Assembly: GCA_022266195.1 (NCBI GenBank)
Contig: WHVY01000001.1
Coordinates: 16,058,001-16,122,000 of the forward strand
DNA: 64,000 nucleotides
Source of the DNA: Tetranychus cinnabarinus
Taxonomy: Eukaryota; Arthropoda; Arachnida; Trombidiformes; Tetranychidae
Direction of reading: 5' to 3'
Each line of letters opens with the position of its first letter. Within the stretch, counting starts at the first letter, position 1. The position numbers and the translations under genes are program-made. The notes under the pieces were generated by a model that saw only the letters and a program-made list of their open reading frames with translations, was not told the DNA's origin and did no database searches. Shown here piece after piece: positions 23,585 to 37,783 of the stretch.

Positions 23585-26500
23585 AGTGTAAGGTTGACGT
23601 TGATGATTCAAATTTTGACGGTTAAGCTGAACAAGTATTCAATCGAATTTTTTGTTGCAGTTGGAAGACTGTGATTTGTTTGATTAACTGGCTAATATCC
23701 TTTACTTCCAGAGTTTTCCTATTGCGAGAACCCTTTCAACAGGCCATTACGTATAAACTAATGATGATATGTTGATGTTATAATTTTGATTTTTACTGGA
23801 TTGATTAAAGATTGCCAATGTTTATTGGATTTAGAAACAAGGCAACTTTTATCTTATTGAGGTACAATGATTAATAATTATATTATAACTGGTTGCAAAC
23901 ACAACACACAAAAATATTGAGTAAGAGTATAACTTTGATGGTGATTGGAATCTCACTTGGATGTTGATGCAAAGGGTTGTATCAATTTTTGAGATGTAAT
24001 TTTAACCAAACGATGTGGTCCACAATGAGGCAGATAATGATTATGGTTGGTTAATTGATAGAAACTATGGTTGATGAAAGACTAAACTGGAAGACAGATG
24101 ATAGATTTTGAGCGTTTAAAGATTATGTTTGGTTTTGTCAGAAGATTTTTAGCTTTTAGATTTTTCTCTCCTTCTGTTATTGTTGTCTTGATATTGAAAC
24201 CACTTTTACTTTAGGTGTTTTCAGGCTGAATATTTTACAACAGGGAAAGCACTGATGATTAACATATGATGGGTAATCAGCAAATTGCTTTAAATAAATA
24301 CACTTGCTCAAAATTTTGCTTTGTTTTTAAAAGAAACACATAACCGTTGGTTAACACATATTTTAAGGAATGACTAAGAAGTGTATGGGGTGAGAAAAAT
24401 GGATTGATTAGCAAAGAAAAATAAGCTTATATGAAAAGACAGAAAAAGCGAAACAATTTTTACAAATGAAATAATCACTGGGTTAAAACAAGAAGTAAGA
24501 TGATGTAAGAGATGATAACGGAGAGAGAGAGATATGTTTGTGTGGCTTTGCTGGGAGTAAGAAAGATGATGATGATTATGATGATGATTGAGACAGTGGT
24601 TATCTTTTTCCTTTCTTGTCTCCTGTTGACAATTTTTACAAAATAAAATGACTGAGCATTAAAAGTGAGATGAAAGTTAAAATGAAATCCGGGAATCACG
24701 AAGAAGATGACGATGATGGTATGGATGACAAAAAGAAGATGAGGATAAGGATGGAAGAGAAGAGAGAGAGAGAGAGAGTCAACGAAAGGGATGGAAAGAG
24801 AGGAAAGATGAAATTGGGCTTACAGTGAACGAGATAAATGTAAGGTTTTGAGGTTGGTTCCAAAGAGGGCTAAAAGTGTGAGCAAGGTTGAAAGAGGAAA
24901 AGTAAGAATAATGATGATGAAGATGGAGAAGAGAAAGAGAGGAAAGAAAGTGGAATCGAAGGGATGAGAGAAGATGAAAAGATGAGGCTGAAAATGAAAC
25001 GAAATGTCGACTTGCGCATCTTTGCATAATATTATTTGCAAGGAAAAAAGTGAACTTCATTTTTCCCGCCTGCGTAATAACCTTGCTCTGATTGGTCGCA
25101 AAAGAAACCCTTGAAATAAGCAAGTAACATCGAGCCTTGCATTTTGTATACAAAAAGTAAATTGTTTTTTTTTTGATTGTTCACGTTTTATGATTTAAAT
25201 TGGTTTCAATTGCTCATTTTGGTCGTATTTTATCAAATATATTGTTTATTATCTGCTTATAACTCTTTTAATTGTGATTTCGGTTAATTATTGAGTATAT
25301 TCCCTTTTCATTTTACTGTTTAAACGTTTGATGTTAACTCCTTGCTTTTTCTGGTTTCATCTTTTCAATTTCTGGTTTTATTCTCGCGTTTTCGTTGTTT
25401 TCTAGTTTTTTTTGGTTAATTTTTTCGTTTTGATTTCTTTTGCTTTACTTATTAGGTTTCACCTTTTGAATGTTGTAAACAAATGGTATAACTGATATAA
25501 ATAGCATAAAAATGCATAAATGGATTGGTATAAGTACATCAAAGGATATGACTAGATTAATCATTTAATATGGATATGACGATTGCGGAACAATTTAGAT
25601 TGATAATTAATCCAATGAAAACTATGGTGATGATATAAATAAATATAGAAGTCTGAATTGATGTGAATGCTGATCGCGAAAAGGAATGGAAAAGATAAAT
25701 TGCAATCTATTATTATATTATTATAATTTCTCCTGTAAGTCATTTCCAAATATTTTATTTTCATCTTTTTTTCTCATCGTTACAACTTATTATAATACTT
25801 TAGTGTTTGTATTGTACATTTCGAGTCAATGGGAATTTTGAGAATAGAAATGGAATCAATTGAAAATGGTGAAAAGATGGAAAGGACAACACTAAAAAAG
25901 AGAAGTACAAGTTGAATACAAAAGTAGAAATTTTGATTTTCCTTGAGTTGAAGATTATTTGATGGTTCCTTTTATGATTTATCGATTTCACAGGTATTCT
26001 GGTTTTATATAAATTACTTGGAAGTATTGCATATATCATTAGCATCAGAAAAGGTGGGAAATGGTTTACAGATTTCAATGTTGATAACCATTGGTCTTGA
26101 TCCTGGGTAAATCAGGCTTATTGAGAAGCTACACAGTTAAACCAGTTTATCATCATTTCGGATGATTTGGGAATTAGTCTATTATGCTATTGATCTGGAA
26201 AACAAGATGTAACCAATGATCAAGTTATTTGGGGTTAACTTTAATGAAATTAAACTGCAATCATCATTTTGGGTAAAACCATTTTAATTTTATTTAATTT
26301 CACCGCTAATCCCAAACGGATCCACTCGTAATTATGCAGAGTGAACCAGCCACACTCGAAGTGCACAGACAAGTACGGCATACGAAACGTTTACAAAAAA
26401 TAAAATATAGTGAAAATTGAATTAAATTAAATTATAGTTTGAAAAATGAAAAGGTGAAGAAACAATTTGAGAAAAGTTAAATCATTAGGGAAAGTAAACC

Positions 26501-28475
26501 TCGATTACCTGAAACCTTACCTTGATTGTTTTCGAGACTAATGAATGAAAATTAAACTGTTTGATGAATTCACTAAGTGTTCAGAGTCTTAAAAATTAAT
26601 TTAAAACAAGAATAATAAACGAAAACTAAATCAAATGAAATTTAATTGAAAATTGTCAATTCGATGGTCTCCCCATCTCGTATCAATTGACATAACCTTG
26701 GAACTTGAGTAAAAAGCAAATAATAATCGATTTTAGTGTAAATTTTTCACTTTTACTCAATTCTATTTGATTAAATTCAACCAAAACGACGCTTTGAGAA
26801 GGAAACGATCTACAAAATTGCGTTAATCAACAATTTTTGATTAAATTTTGATAGGAAATTAGTGTTTTCAAGCTTTTCACCGGAAACATTAGACAAGCAA
26901 TTTCAGGTACTCGACTGTATCAAAATTAAAGGTAAGACAATCATTAAAGCCATTGGATTTGATAGGAAGTCAATAATTCTGCAAGTTACTCTTGTTCTGA
27001 AATATCTGAATGAAGATTGAGGTCAATATTTTAATGGATAAGTAATTTGTTGAACAGCTGATCTTTTAATGTAATTCACTCTCAAGTTCATTCTCACACC
27101 AAACAAAGGTACTATAAAATGCCCAAAGATTTTGAGTAAATCACTCCATTATAAAGTCATGGACTGACTGAACAAATATCAAGCCATAAATTAATCAATT
27201 CAAATTATTAATCTGATAGACCATAATATCTTTAAATGAGATAAGTGTTGCCCAATGTAAGTGACTTTGAATATTGACAATAAATGAAAACAGCTGGTCA
27301 TAACTTGTTTTAATCAAATTTACTAAGGAACAATTAATGGAACACAAACCAATAGATTGATCAGAACTCCTCGAATTGTCAATATTCTGAATGATTGATT
27401 ATAATCAATAGATGACACAAGTTTACAATGGGCCTCTAAAAGATTATGCTGTCTATTGTTGGGTAAAAGCAGAGATCAGAGATCGAAATCAACTCAGGTA
27501 ATACTTGATTAAAATCTGAAAATAGCTCTCGCCAAGCTCCAGTTATCTAAAGTTCCGTAAAATGTCGATATCCTATGGCTGAGATATTTGCTGATACAGT
27601 TGCCAGTTCATCGATTAAAGTTAATTTTCTTTAACTTTGACTCCTTGTTCAAATTATTGAACTTTCAATCGTGATCAATCACCTTCACCTCCCTCAATCG
27701 TATTTTTGTAAACAATGGAACTGAATGATAAATGATTTGAAAAGGGTTTCCCTATAAATCATTTTTTACTCATTACAGATCAAAATTTGGTATAAAATGA
27801 TAAATCTTGAATTATCAACTTGAAAATTTGGGCTTTTCATAAAAATTAAATAGTGTAACAATGGTTTTAAAGATTTTTCTCAATTAATTCAAGTATTAAA
27901 TAGTTTAAATAAGTGATTTGATTTAAGGTATACAATGTCAAAAAAGCAAGGAATGTTTTTATTCAATAGCTCCTAATGATTGAAAATTTGAGCTAAGTGT
28001 TTTGATCATTGATCTGAATAAATAAAAAGAAAATATTAAATACTAAACAAATAACATTTGTTTTAATATACTCTCCCGAGAAAATAAGTAACCGAATCAA
28101 GAGAAGTGAACATGATCAAGTTGATTGTTAACAAAATGATAAACGACTTTAGTCTTGGTGTCTGTTAATATTTAAATGTAACTGTTTATCATGTTTTGAC
28201 CATGTTTTGCTTTGCGTTTGTGTGTTTTATCGTAAGTTACTAAAAAATGGTCATTTTCATCAACATGCTAATTATAAACAGAAACAATTAGATGATGATT
28301 TAAGATGATGAAAGGATATGATGAATGAAGATGATAATTTTCTAAAATTAACAATTAGATTTAAACATAGAAAGTATTTACATATATGACTTCTTTTGTT
28401 TCAGTTATTTTTTGTTTCAATCTTTTACACCGTAACATTCAGTTTTTTGTGTTTTCTTTTTTTTCTTTGAGGCAA
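23585..28475. other. Intergenic region between Gat and Mob2; upstream region of Gat
   Basis: No supported gene. The purine-biased block at about 24680-25010 contains an AG run at 24761-24778 and generates long but compositionally artificial Phe/Ser/His-rich frames on the minus strand. The promoter and any untranslated first exon of Gat should lie here, but no defined core element can be assigned. Confidence 0.5.
24761..24778. repeat. AG dinucleotide microsatellite
   Basis: Nine tandem AG units inside a longer purine-rich tract upstream of Gat. Confidence 0.8.
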
Positions 28476-31400
28476 TTATATGGTGATTAAGAATTTTGCA
28501 TCCATAGGACAGTTTTCAGGTGGGTCATCATCAACAGCCATATTTTCAATAAAGCTATTGCTATTATTTATAAAAGGACTAATACTTCGACATTGGGTAG
28601 AAATGTTTTCATCGTGAGACGACTGTTGATCATCGATTAAAGTTGAATCATCACCCAAAATTCCGGACTCAATGGGTGTTGAAGGCATCCTACTGCTACA
28701 GCTACAATCATCACTTGTTTTCGGACTCGGGGAAATGGTTGGATTTTGGTTAGGATCGTCAGGCTTGGGGTTATCATTAGGCTTTGGTGGAAAGAGCTTC
28801 AATGCAACAGCCAGGTCAGCCAAAGCTTCGGTTTCCTTTTCATCGATCATCATAAATTGATCATTGAAAAGCATGAAATGAGAGAATATGCAATTTGTCT
28901 GAGGATGGAGGTTCAAAAGTTCAATTTCTTTGAAATGTGAATGGTAGATGTGAGCCAATACACGAAAAAGAAGAAGCATAATTTTCTTTACAATTGACTC
29001 AAAGGAACTCGGGAATTCTTTATCTGTAATAATAAAAGAGAGAAGAAAACGATAAAAGTTAAAAAAGTGAGCAACAATAAAAATATTTATAAATTTAATA
29101 GTATTTAGTGATGAATGGAAAACAGGAGTAGCAAAAAAAGAAATGAAAAGATAACCGATGAAGCCTTTGAAAAAATAAATATGAAGTAACTGGATCAATT
29201 GTTTCTCGAAACTCATGTGGCCTAGTTAGTGAAAATTTATGAAAAAAAAGCCTAAATAAAGCAACCTGAGCGGAAAATGCGATTAATTTTACGTGACCTT
29301 AATAAACAGTTTGGTTACATTTTAACATGAGTTTCATTATTTGGATAAAAGGTGTAAGGCTATTGATGAGCCACTTTCACCAGACAAAAAATTTAAATGG
29401 TAAATATTATTTCATGGTATTGACTAGATTGTATGGTTATGGATGAAATAATGAGTCAACAAACATCATCTATGGACAAAAAATCCTTGCTTTTCCTGAA
29501 ATTTGTTGTCCAAATTTGCATAGACTGGTTTTATTGTATCTAATTAATTGAATCAAAGAAGATGTATGAAATAAAACCAACAAGGCACAATTCATCTGAA
29601 TCTAATTTACTAGGAAAAAAGTCAATTCAAATTAAAAATTGATTGGCTAGTTCTGAGCTGATTATAACTTAGCTTATGTATTAAAACAATCAGATTATAG
29701 ACACAAAAAGGTAATGTTATCATTGATCATTCTTTTGGTTTTGATAGCCTCTACAGTTTCTATGAAAACCATGGGATTTCATGATTTATCAACCATGACT
29801 ATGCATACCTAAGAATATTAAATTATTGCTGAACGGAATCTGGACTAGTTTCATCTCTTCATCCTTGCTTTTTTTACCTGAAAAGGTTTGTCTACATTTA
29901 ATTTCACCTCTTTTCTGTTTTCTCTGTTCTTCTATACCTCCTTCTAATGGCCTCCAAGAAACAATAGTGATAAATTTTATCGTTTAGCTGAGCTAGTACA
30001 GGAAACCCTTTTTCAGCTGTAACAATAAATAATCACATATACAGAAATAACAACTAACCTAGAACAGTGAATTCAAAAATGACAGTAACATTCATGTAAC
30101 CTTCTTTAAATTCATTGAAAAGAACGATCTTCTCCTCGAATGCTTGAATGTTTCTTTTACAGAGACTAAGTACAGCTGAATCATTAGTTTTTTTTCATTC
30201 ATGTTCATGTATTAATCGAATCATCCAAGGAACTAGGTTCTTCCATTAATTTACACAGACTCTTTTATATTTTAGTCTTTTAATGAGACATTCATTCTAA
30301 TCATTCACTCACCTTGCAACTCACCTTTTACTCTTACATTACAAATCTAAAAAATCTTGTAAGTTTTAGTCTTTCTGCTCATTTTTTTCTGCTATCCGAG
30401 TTTAATTAATTATCTACTGTTTCCTATTGAGTGAGCTTCGTAAAAATAACATCAAATCATGAAAGGAGAAATAAGTGAGGTAGATGAGATGATTTACCGA
30501 ATTTAGTTGGAAATATTGATTCATCATTAACCGTCCGTTGTGTATAGGTCATAACATAATCAATATACTGTGGAGCAGGTAATTTACAGCGTTTACCTTT
30601 CTCATCAACCCATAAGTACAATCTAGAAGGGAAAAAGAGAGATAAATAAATTAAAATTAAACCATAAATTTAAGTGTTGAAAGGATTACAATCAAAGAGG
30701 AGGTTAAAAGAACGAGGATAATTATCATGAAGAGACACAATTGTTTAGAACGTCATTTGTGTTGTTGATTAGTCAATGTCTCACCTATTGTTGGGTCCTA
30801 TCATATCAGGACATCCTGAAGTATTACAAAACTCTGAAATCGTTCCATAAATGAGATTTATATGGTCAAAGAATGCTAAACCTGGGTGATAAGAAAGATA
30901 TTAGAAACATTTAAAATTAATCTTGTTTAAAAAGTAAATCCATTTAGTATCTTTGTTGCTCATTTTACCAAAAGGAATATCATCATACATTGACACAAAC
31001 AATGATTGATTTAAGGGTGACCATGATAGCAAATTTATTCATGGTGTATTACCTTAAATCGAATTAGAAGACAAACAAAAGAAATAAGTGGCTAGCTAAT
31101 AGATGAATGAAGAACAATGAAGAAAAAGCGTCACATCAAGAGCATGCCAAGCTGGCTTCATCTTTTTAGTCTTTTAGTTACTAGAATGCACTATTCCTTT
31201 TGGTAAAAAAAAGTAAAATTGACAATAGCAAAAAGTGATCTTGGTTACGTACAATGTGAGGCCAACCATTCATTATAATTTATACCATCAGGTAATTGTA
31301 CAATATCTCGCAGTCTATACTCTGGTGTGCAGCATTCGAGAAGCTCAGGTTGAAGATATCTCTTAGATTCTTGTGATGGCAAAGAAGTAGCATCTTTCTC

Positions 31401-31971
31401 TTTGCGTCGACCTTTACTGTTGATGGTAAAAATATTAAATTTACCAGGAAAGTTGACATTGTGACAAGATGAAGAAATAAATAAAGACGTCAGAAAAGAA
31501 AAACGCATTAGTTTCATTTCAATAAAAATTATGTTATAAAGACAGAAACAACTGGCTCGAGTACAATCAACAATAACATAGTGAGTGTAATATTATAATC
31601 GATGCAACCTATTAGATTTAACCCATTTCTCTTATTGTGACCTATCTTACATCTGTTTGTCATTTAATAAGCATCAAAGATGAAAACCACGAACCTGTGA
31701 TTCACTCACATAGGTTATGTGTTAATTGTAAATCATAAAGTGATTTTCATGACAAAACAATGAAAGGCCAAGTCATTTGAAAGGAAAGGTAGAGATAGAA
31801 ATGAAAGAAACAGTTCAACTCATAATAGAAAAAAAAGAAAGACAGAGAAAGAGAAACTAAAAGAGTGCAAAAGGTGAGAAAAATAAAAACAATGAAAAAC
31901 AAAATTACTTACCCCATAAACCAATCAACCAAAGTATCTCTAAAATATTCTCCTAATTGTAATCTGTCCAT
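28476..31971 (-). CDS. Mob2: MOB kinase activator 2 (Mob2)
   Basis: Exons complement(join(28476..29023, 30498..30622, 30785..30881, 31253..31416, 31913..31971)), 330 residues, phases 2, 1, 2, 1 all consistent. The ATG at 31971 opens a 59-base exon whose end reads LVDWFMG, like the DWLMGK start of vertebrate MOB2. The Mob fold follows: DGINYNEWLASHCLAFFDHI, INLIYGTISEFC, then YLWVDEKGK and APQYIDYVMTYTQ. The zinc ligands expected for Mob proteins are present: Cys93 and Cys98 (EFCNTSGC), His173 and His178 (LAHIYHSHF). MOB2 binds NDR/Tricornered kinases and affects cell shape and neurite growth. A tail of about 105 residues rich in Pro, Asp, Asn and Ser follows the fold and is probably disordered. 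An ATG at 31517 would give an alternative hydrophobic N-terminus, but this looks like intron read-through. Confidence 0.95.
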
Positions 31972-33510
31972 TAATGTCCAATGGAAATAATATACAGAAG
32001 GTTTATGAATTCATATTTTCAAAAAATACAATCAGAAGCTAATATATTTTCATTTCAAGACAAAAAAATAAACAAAAAATTAGCGATAAACTTATGAGAT
32101 ACAAGAGAGGAGAAGAAGTGAGAAATTGGAAAGAGAGAAAGAGTGAGCAAGTCGACAGAAGAAAGAGAAACTGAGTGAGAAAAGAAAGCAATTTGTGATC
32201 GCTTTCTTTACTTTATGTCGTTTCCAAGCTGAAGAACCGCTAAGTTTGAATTTTCAGATCAGCTAAATCATTATTAAATTGTTTTCTTGCTTTTAAAATA
32301 TTAATTAACGCTAATTTTGTGACCAATTAATATTTCAATGGTTAATTAAAATATAAATATCTGGTTACTTCAACAATTTTTTCTCAAGTTTCTATGATTT
32401 TCTTTGTTTCTATTGTTTAGTTTTAAGCTTGTCTTGGTTTTGTGTGATGACACTTCGTTAACAATTAGTGCTTCTCATTATTATTCTGTTCTATGATTCA
32501 CATCTATGGATAATTATTTATCAAATGTTTGATTGGAAATACCAGTTTGTTTTAAATTTTATCCGGAAATGCCATTTAATCCGGATTGCGAACGAGTTTT
32601 GATTGTTTCTCTTATTCTCGCTTTTTTGCAGCCTTTAAATGACAGATTTCAATCTTTATTCAATTGTCACCCGGATATTGAACTGACTAAGGAATTGAGT
32701 TGTGTTTTGAGTCACTTGAGTTTTTGTAGTCATTTAAAATGCTTAAATGTCAACAATTACCGTAATTGATAGAGTCTTCAACTGATTGGCACTCATTTTT
32801 GGCAGACTTGACTTCTGTTTACATTGCATATAAGCTTTGTCTTGATTCAAAGCTTTCTTTGTGAAGATGATTTACCATTTATTATTATGTGTCACAATGA
32901 TATCGATTGTCACTTAATTCACCCAATTAAGCCTGCAATAATTATTGCTCATTAGTAAATTTGATAGCAATACTCACCAGTCAATGTTAGTTTTGTAAAA
33001 TAATTTTAGACTCTTCATGTTATTGTAAAGCTGAATATCTATTCAACTGTTGTAAGACTATAGACTAAATTTATCGAAGTATTAACACTCAATCACTTAA
33101 TCATAATTTAACTCTAATTTTCCGATTTTCACATTAGCAAGCATAACTTGTCTCAATCTTGTCAATCTCATGACATCTTATCATTGTCTAATGTGCGAAT
33201 TTGAGTAATAAAATTTCACATTTGTGCTCGTAAAATGATAACATCAATTCGTAAAGAAATAACAGAGCAAAGTTGATTTAGATGAAGAAAATTGATTATG
33301 ACAGCAAAAATTGCCAATTATACATATTTTTATATTAATCTAATTATCTATCAACAATTGTAACAATGAGTGGATACGGCAATAACGACGAACCAAAATA
33401 TAAACAATTATTGATGTATTCTTGTTTTTTTTCCTTTATTTTTATAACACAGTTGGAAGCTTGTTATTATTATCGTTAATATTAATTATAATTAATCTTT
33501 ATTATCATTA
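31972..33510. other. Intergenic, Mob2 upstream region and CLINT1 3' flank
   Basis: AT-rich with no supported gene. A 78-codon plus-strand frame at 32533-32769 (TTG start) is slightly less biased than random frames but has no recognisable motif or splice context. AATAAA for CLINT1 is present on the minus strand at 33503-33498 and 33440-33435. Confidence 0.45.
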
Positions 33511-36155
33511 TTAGAGTTTCTTTGTCGAAGTAAAAAGATTGGTTGTGGTTGGATTCAAGGGGCTCATCGGGCTGATAACTGGCGATACATTTGGCTGAGC
33601 TCCAATTAAATTCAAGCCACCCATGTTAGCTGCTAATTGGTTCATAGTTGGTGCATTGTGTTTCTCGTATTTAGCTGCTAAAAGATTGTCCACATTAATG
33701 TTGACATTTGAGCTGTAGCTACTCCAAGTGTTGTTGCTGCTTTGAATCGGTGTTTTAGTTGCTGTAGTTGAATTTAATGACAAATCTGTCGGATTATTAC
33801 CAAATGGAATGTTATTAAACATTGGATTGGTCGATGAAAGCAGTGGTGTAGGCTGCAAAGGTAGGGATGACGGAAAATGAATATTTGCATTTGAATTTGC
33901 ATTAATATTGGAAGTTATGAGCGGATTTATTGAATTGAGCAAAGGATTAGTGTTTCCTTGACTCAAGCCAATACCATTGTCAGTACTAACAAGGTCAGTA
34001 CTGATAAACGGGTTGATACCACTTAATTCGTTATTTAACAAGTCAATTGAGCTTGCTCCACTGTTATTGTTAACAGTTGTATTTAATGTAGCATTTAAAG
34101 GTAATTGAGCTTTCAGATCAAAGGGAGGAAGAGAGTTAATTATTGAAGAGGGTGTAATATCTGTTAAAGGTGCTGTCAACGAAGCTGAGGCCATTATATT
34201 AGGAGTAAAGGCTGACGTAAAATCTGCAAATTCATCAGTTTCTTTAGGTTCTTCTGGTTTTCCGTCAGTTTTGTTACCATCACAGTTTTCAAAACTAGTA
34301 AAATCAGCAAAATCAGCAAAGTCATCAGCTACCGAGTTGCTTACGATTGGAGCTGCTGTTTTATTTGAATTGTCACTAATTCCGCTGAAGATATCATCCA
34401 ACAGATCTTTACTCTTTTGATTTGTTTCATTTGGTTCACTGTTGTTGCTCAGAGTTATACTCCCTATTAAATCACTATTATTTGCTTGGGTTTTCCCATA
34501 ATTTGCTGCTGCCCCAAGATCAATTTTACGGCTTGGTTCACTACTCTTAGTAGATACTTTTGGTGGACGACCTTCACTTGTGGGCTTAGGAAGGGTTGGG
34601 GTTGTTGCTGTGGTCGGTGAAGATTCATTACTGGCTGATTGATTGGAACGTTGAGTTTTGTAGTTATTAAAATCGGGCTCCGTTTCCTCTGTTTCACTGT
34701 TCTCTTCATCGTGGAATTTACTTTTTGATTTTGATGTTCCTTTTTCTTCAGTTTCTTCAAAATCATCAAACGATTTCCTTGGTGTATCAGACCAGCTATC
34801 ACTGTTGAAACGAGAATCAAAAATTGAAAAGTATGGTTAGAGGATAATCAATCTGACATTGAATTAAGTTGCTTGGCAAACTTGTACATAATTTAATAAA
34901 GATAAATTACTTGCAACACTGTATCGTAAAGTTGATAAAGGGTGTTAACTATTGGAGCTACCTTCAACTCAATGGGAAATGAGAATACGTATAAAAAGTC
35001 AGAATAATGAAACAATCAACACCTTTCAAGATGATATTAAACAAAAGTTGTCCAAATCTCTTTCATGATTTATCAACCATTCAACTTGTAAATATATATT
35101 CTTTTTCTTACTTTTCTTTCATCTGTTTTGTTTTTTACTTTCTCCCTCCCTTTTCAATACTCTTTGTCTCAGATAATGGTTAGTTTGGTATCGAAATAGC
35201 TATTATATTCATACAAAACTATTAATTGTGATAACATAATCCCGAAATGATATAAGCAATCAAGTTATGATCGGAGAACAATTAAAAAATGATTAACTAA
35301 AGGCAAAAGGCACAACTATCAACTGTAATAACTGAATATCCTTGAATCTCTATCAACTGAACATATAGTCGAGGTGATAACGTTAGCAGGGAGATTGTAA
35401 AGCAGAAAACGAGTTCAATATGGTGAAATCTGATGAAAACAGCAGAATAAATGTTCAAGACGATAAGTATATAAGGAAAGAATTACCGTGAAGGAAACAA
35501 TATCGATCCAGAAGAGACACCAATGTACTTGTCCTTAGCTTTCTTTGCTTTTTTTCGTTCCTCTCTCAATTTATCATCATCTTGGATGAATTCAATTAAT
35601 GACTTAGCTCGATGTCTAATATTGATTCCCATATCTTTGCCTTGTTCATCGACAAAAGTATAATTCTCCAAACTTCTTAGATCGTAAATGTGTTCCCGTG
35701 CACTAGTTATAACCCGCTCAGATCCATATTTAATGAGATATTGAAGTAGTATTAACGATTTATACGTCCTTCTCCAATTCCGCCGGTTATCTTGTAACAT
35801 CCTTTTCCAAAGCATACCCATAACTTCGGGGAATTGATCATATGAGAATGTGTAAGAAGCTAACTCTTGCATCAACGATCCCGTAGGACCCCAAGGATCG
35901 TCATTAGTTGCTTCTCTGACTTTTCCTTCAATCTCAGTGTAATTCATGACGACATTGGTCCTGTTTATGTTATTAACAAAAAAAAAGAGAGAAAAGAAGG
36001 TTTTTTTTATCAGAATCATGGCGGTTTACATGCATTAATATATGTCAACTGAGTAAAGCTGTGTAAGCTGTATCAAGGATATTTACAATGACTTGAATAA
36101 TATTAACAGAAAATGATACTTACACTTTATCAGCTAATTCTCTTACTTTCCACAT
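33511..36155 (-). CDS. CLINT1: Clathrin interactor 1 / epsin-related ENTH protein (epsinR)
   Basis: Exons complement(join(33511..34801, 35487..35960, 36124..36155)), 598 residues; human CLINT1 has about 625. Both joins are phase 2. The 32-base first exon gives MWKVRELADK, matching the membrane-binding helix 0 region. The ENTH domain spans about 5-150: TNVVMNYTEIEGKVREATND, NRRNWRRTYKSLILLQYLIK and EHIYDLRSLENYTFVDEQGK are nearly the family consensus. After the charged segment EERKKAKKAKDKYIGVSS comes a long disordered Ser/Thr/Asn-rich tail containing SRKIDLGAAANYG (a CLINT1 signature) and acidic-Phe adaptor motifs DDFADFADF (about 328) and DEFADF (about 358). EpsinR binds phosphoinositides, clathrin and AP-1/GGA ear domains in trans-Golgi/endosome transport and carries SNARE cargo. 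The Drosophila orthologue is lqfR. The frame at 34467-34820 is a shadow. Confidence 0.95.
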
Positions 36156-37783
36156 ATTGAAAAAACAGGTAAAAGGTTGTAATTAACAAAAGATAAATTA
36201 GATTTGGTTACAATAACAGGATCAATAACAAGATGTTTAAAGACTGAAATAGTCCTTGGGATAGAATAAATGTTCAAAGATGTTCAACACGTATAAAGCA
36301 GAGTAAAAAATAGAAGGAAAGCACCAATTTAAATATTATAGTAGGAAAATGGACCAATGAAAATAATTACACATTAGTATATATACATCGGGCACTTTTT
36401 GGTGAATATAGGGTTTAAAGGATACTTTGATTACTGACAATTAAATTAGGCAATGTGTATAATTAAAATAATAAAAAAAAGAGAGTGAAGAGACCCAAAA
36501 GAATGTGAAGGTTTACCTGCTCTCAGTTAAAGCAAAAACAAGTTGTTTTAAAACTGGTGGCTACAAGAATGCAAGAAAGACAGGCAGAGAAAGACAGTGA
36601 AAAGGAAAGGAAGAGGGTGATAGAGAGAGGTAGAGTAAGGGAAATAATATACGGTGTAAATCGGTTTCTGCTGCCTGCTGGAAATGAGGGTGGGATGAGA
36701 GATACACCAAAATGTATTGAATAATAAAAGCGATTTTACAACACAGTTGAGCCTTCAATTGATATCTGCGCACAAATTGTGGGCTGAGTTAAGTAACATA
36801 AACTTGTTAAACACCTTGTAGCCATGATTGCGTTACATCTGATTAGCTTTGTCAACTCTGTGATTAAAACCTGTGAACAATCAAATAATCAATTGATAAC
36901 CTGATCTTGGTTAGTAAATCAAGGGTGAAATCTTTTGGTTCATGCATCAAGCCTCAACACTTATTATTAGGGAATGAAACAAACACAGATTAGTATTATT
37001 TACATCAGGTTTACTTTGATTATGTCGTTCAAGAGTCATCGAGTGGTCAGCAAAAATGACCTTTCATGGTGTTTTTCTTTTGGATTCTGGTTTTTTGAGA
37101 GTCAACCATTTCTTGGTTGAGAAATTTTGAACTTGATTTCGACCAACAAGTAAGCTTGCACCTTTTTTTAAAAAAATATCAATCGAGGTTAGAATCAACG
37201 TTTAAGTAACTACAAAACAAACTAAATAGTGAGTTTATTAATGATCATTAATCGATTTTGATAAACTTTTCACCTGAAAGAGATAATTAGCGTAAACTTA
37301 TTGTTGAGCTGATAAGACAATCATTTAACTACATAAACAAGCAAAACACCCATCATTCAGCAACAAAAAATTAGAATTAAAAGTTCATAACGTTGCATTT
37401 AACTTACGGAATAATCCGATTTCATCTAATTGATTTTGAGATTCTGTCTTAAATCAATTTATTTTTGCAATCAATGAAGCCATGATTGATATGTTCGATA
37501 TAAGCGAAAATTTTACATGAAAGTATTAAATAAACATGATAAACAACACTTTATCTGGTTAAATTCAGCTATTATAGCCTTGTAAGATTTATGTTTAGAA
37601 AAATAATTAGTATATACAATGTAAACATGATGATCTGAATGGAAAGTATTTAGTGGTTTATATCATCGTTTTGATAAGTGGCTGAGAGATTCAATTTGAA
37701 ATGGCGTGAATTTCACCAATACTAAAACAGGCAACTTTCCAAAGACATTATTAGAAAATGATTATCCACTATTTTCGATTGAA
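36156..37783. other. Intergenic, upstream of CLINT1 and 3' side of SARAF
   Basis: AT-rich, without a supported gene. A purine-rich stretch at about 36570-36650 gives a spurious minus-strand frame rich in Leu/Ser/Pro. CLINT1's promoter should lie at the left edge. Confidence 0.5.

Noticed and set aside
24475..25153. Minus-strand frames rich in Phe, Ser, His and Leu
   Set aside because: Arise from a purine-rich tract with GA and GAT repeats on the plus strand; no exon signals or motifs.
31245..31517. ATG at 31517 as an alternative hydrophobic N-terminus for Mob2
   Set aside because: The CAACAG acceptor at 31417 joins in phase to the DWFMG exon at 31971-31913, giving the expected MOB2 start; the extra residues read as intron.
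32533..32769. 78-codon plus-strand frame between Mob2 and CLINT1
   Set aside because: TTG start, no ATG near the beginning, no motif, and no splice partners; marginal composition only.
34467..34820. 117-codon Lys/Gln-rich minus-strand frame
   Set aside because: Shadow of the CLINT1 third exon in another frame; the true frame reads through with SRKIDLGAAANYG.
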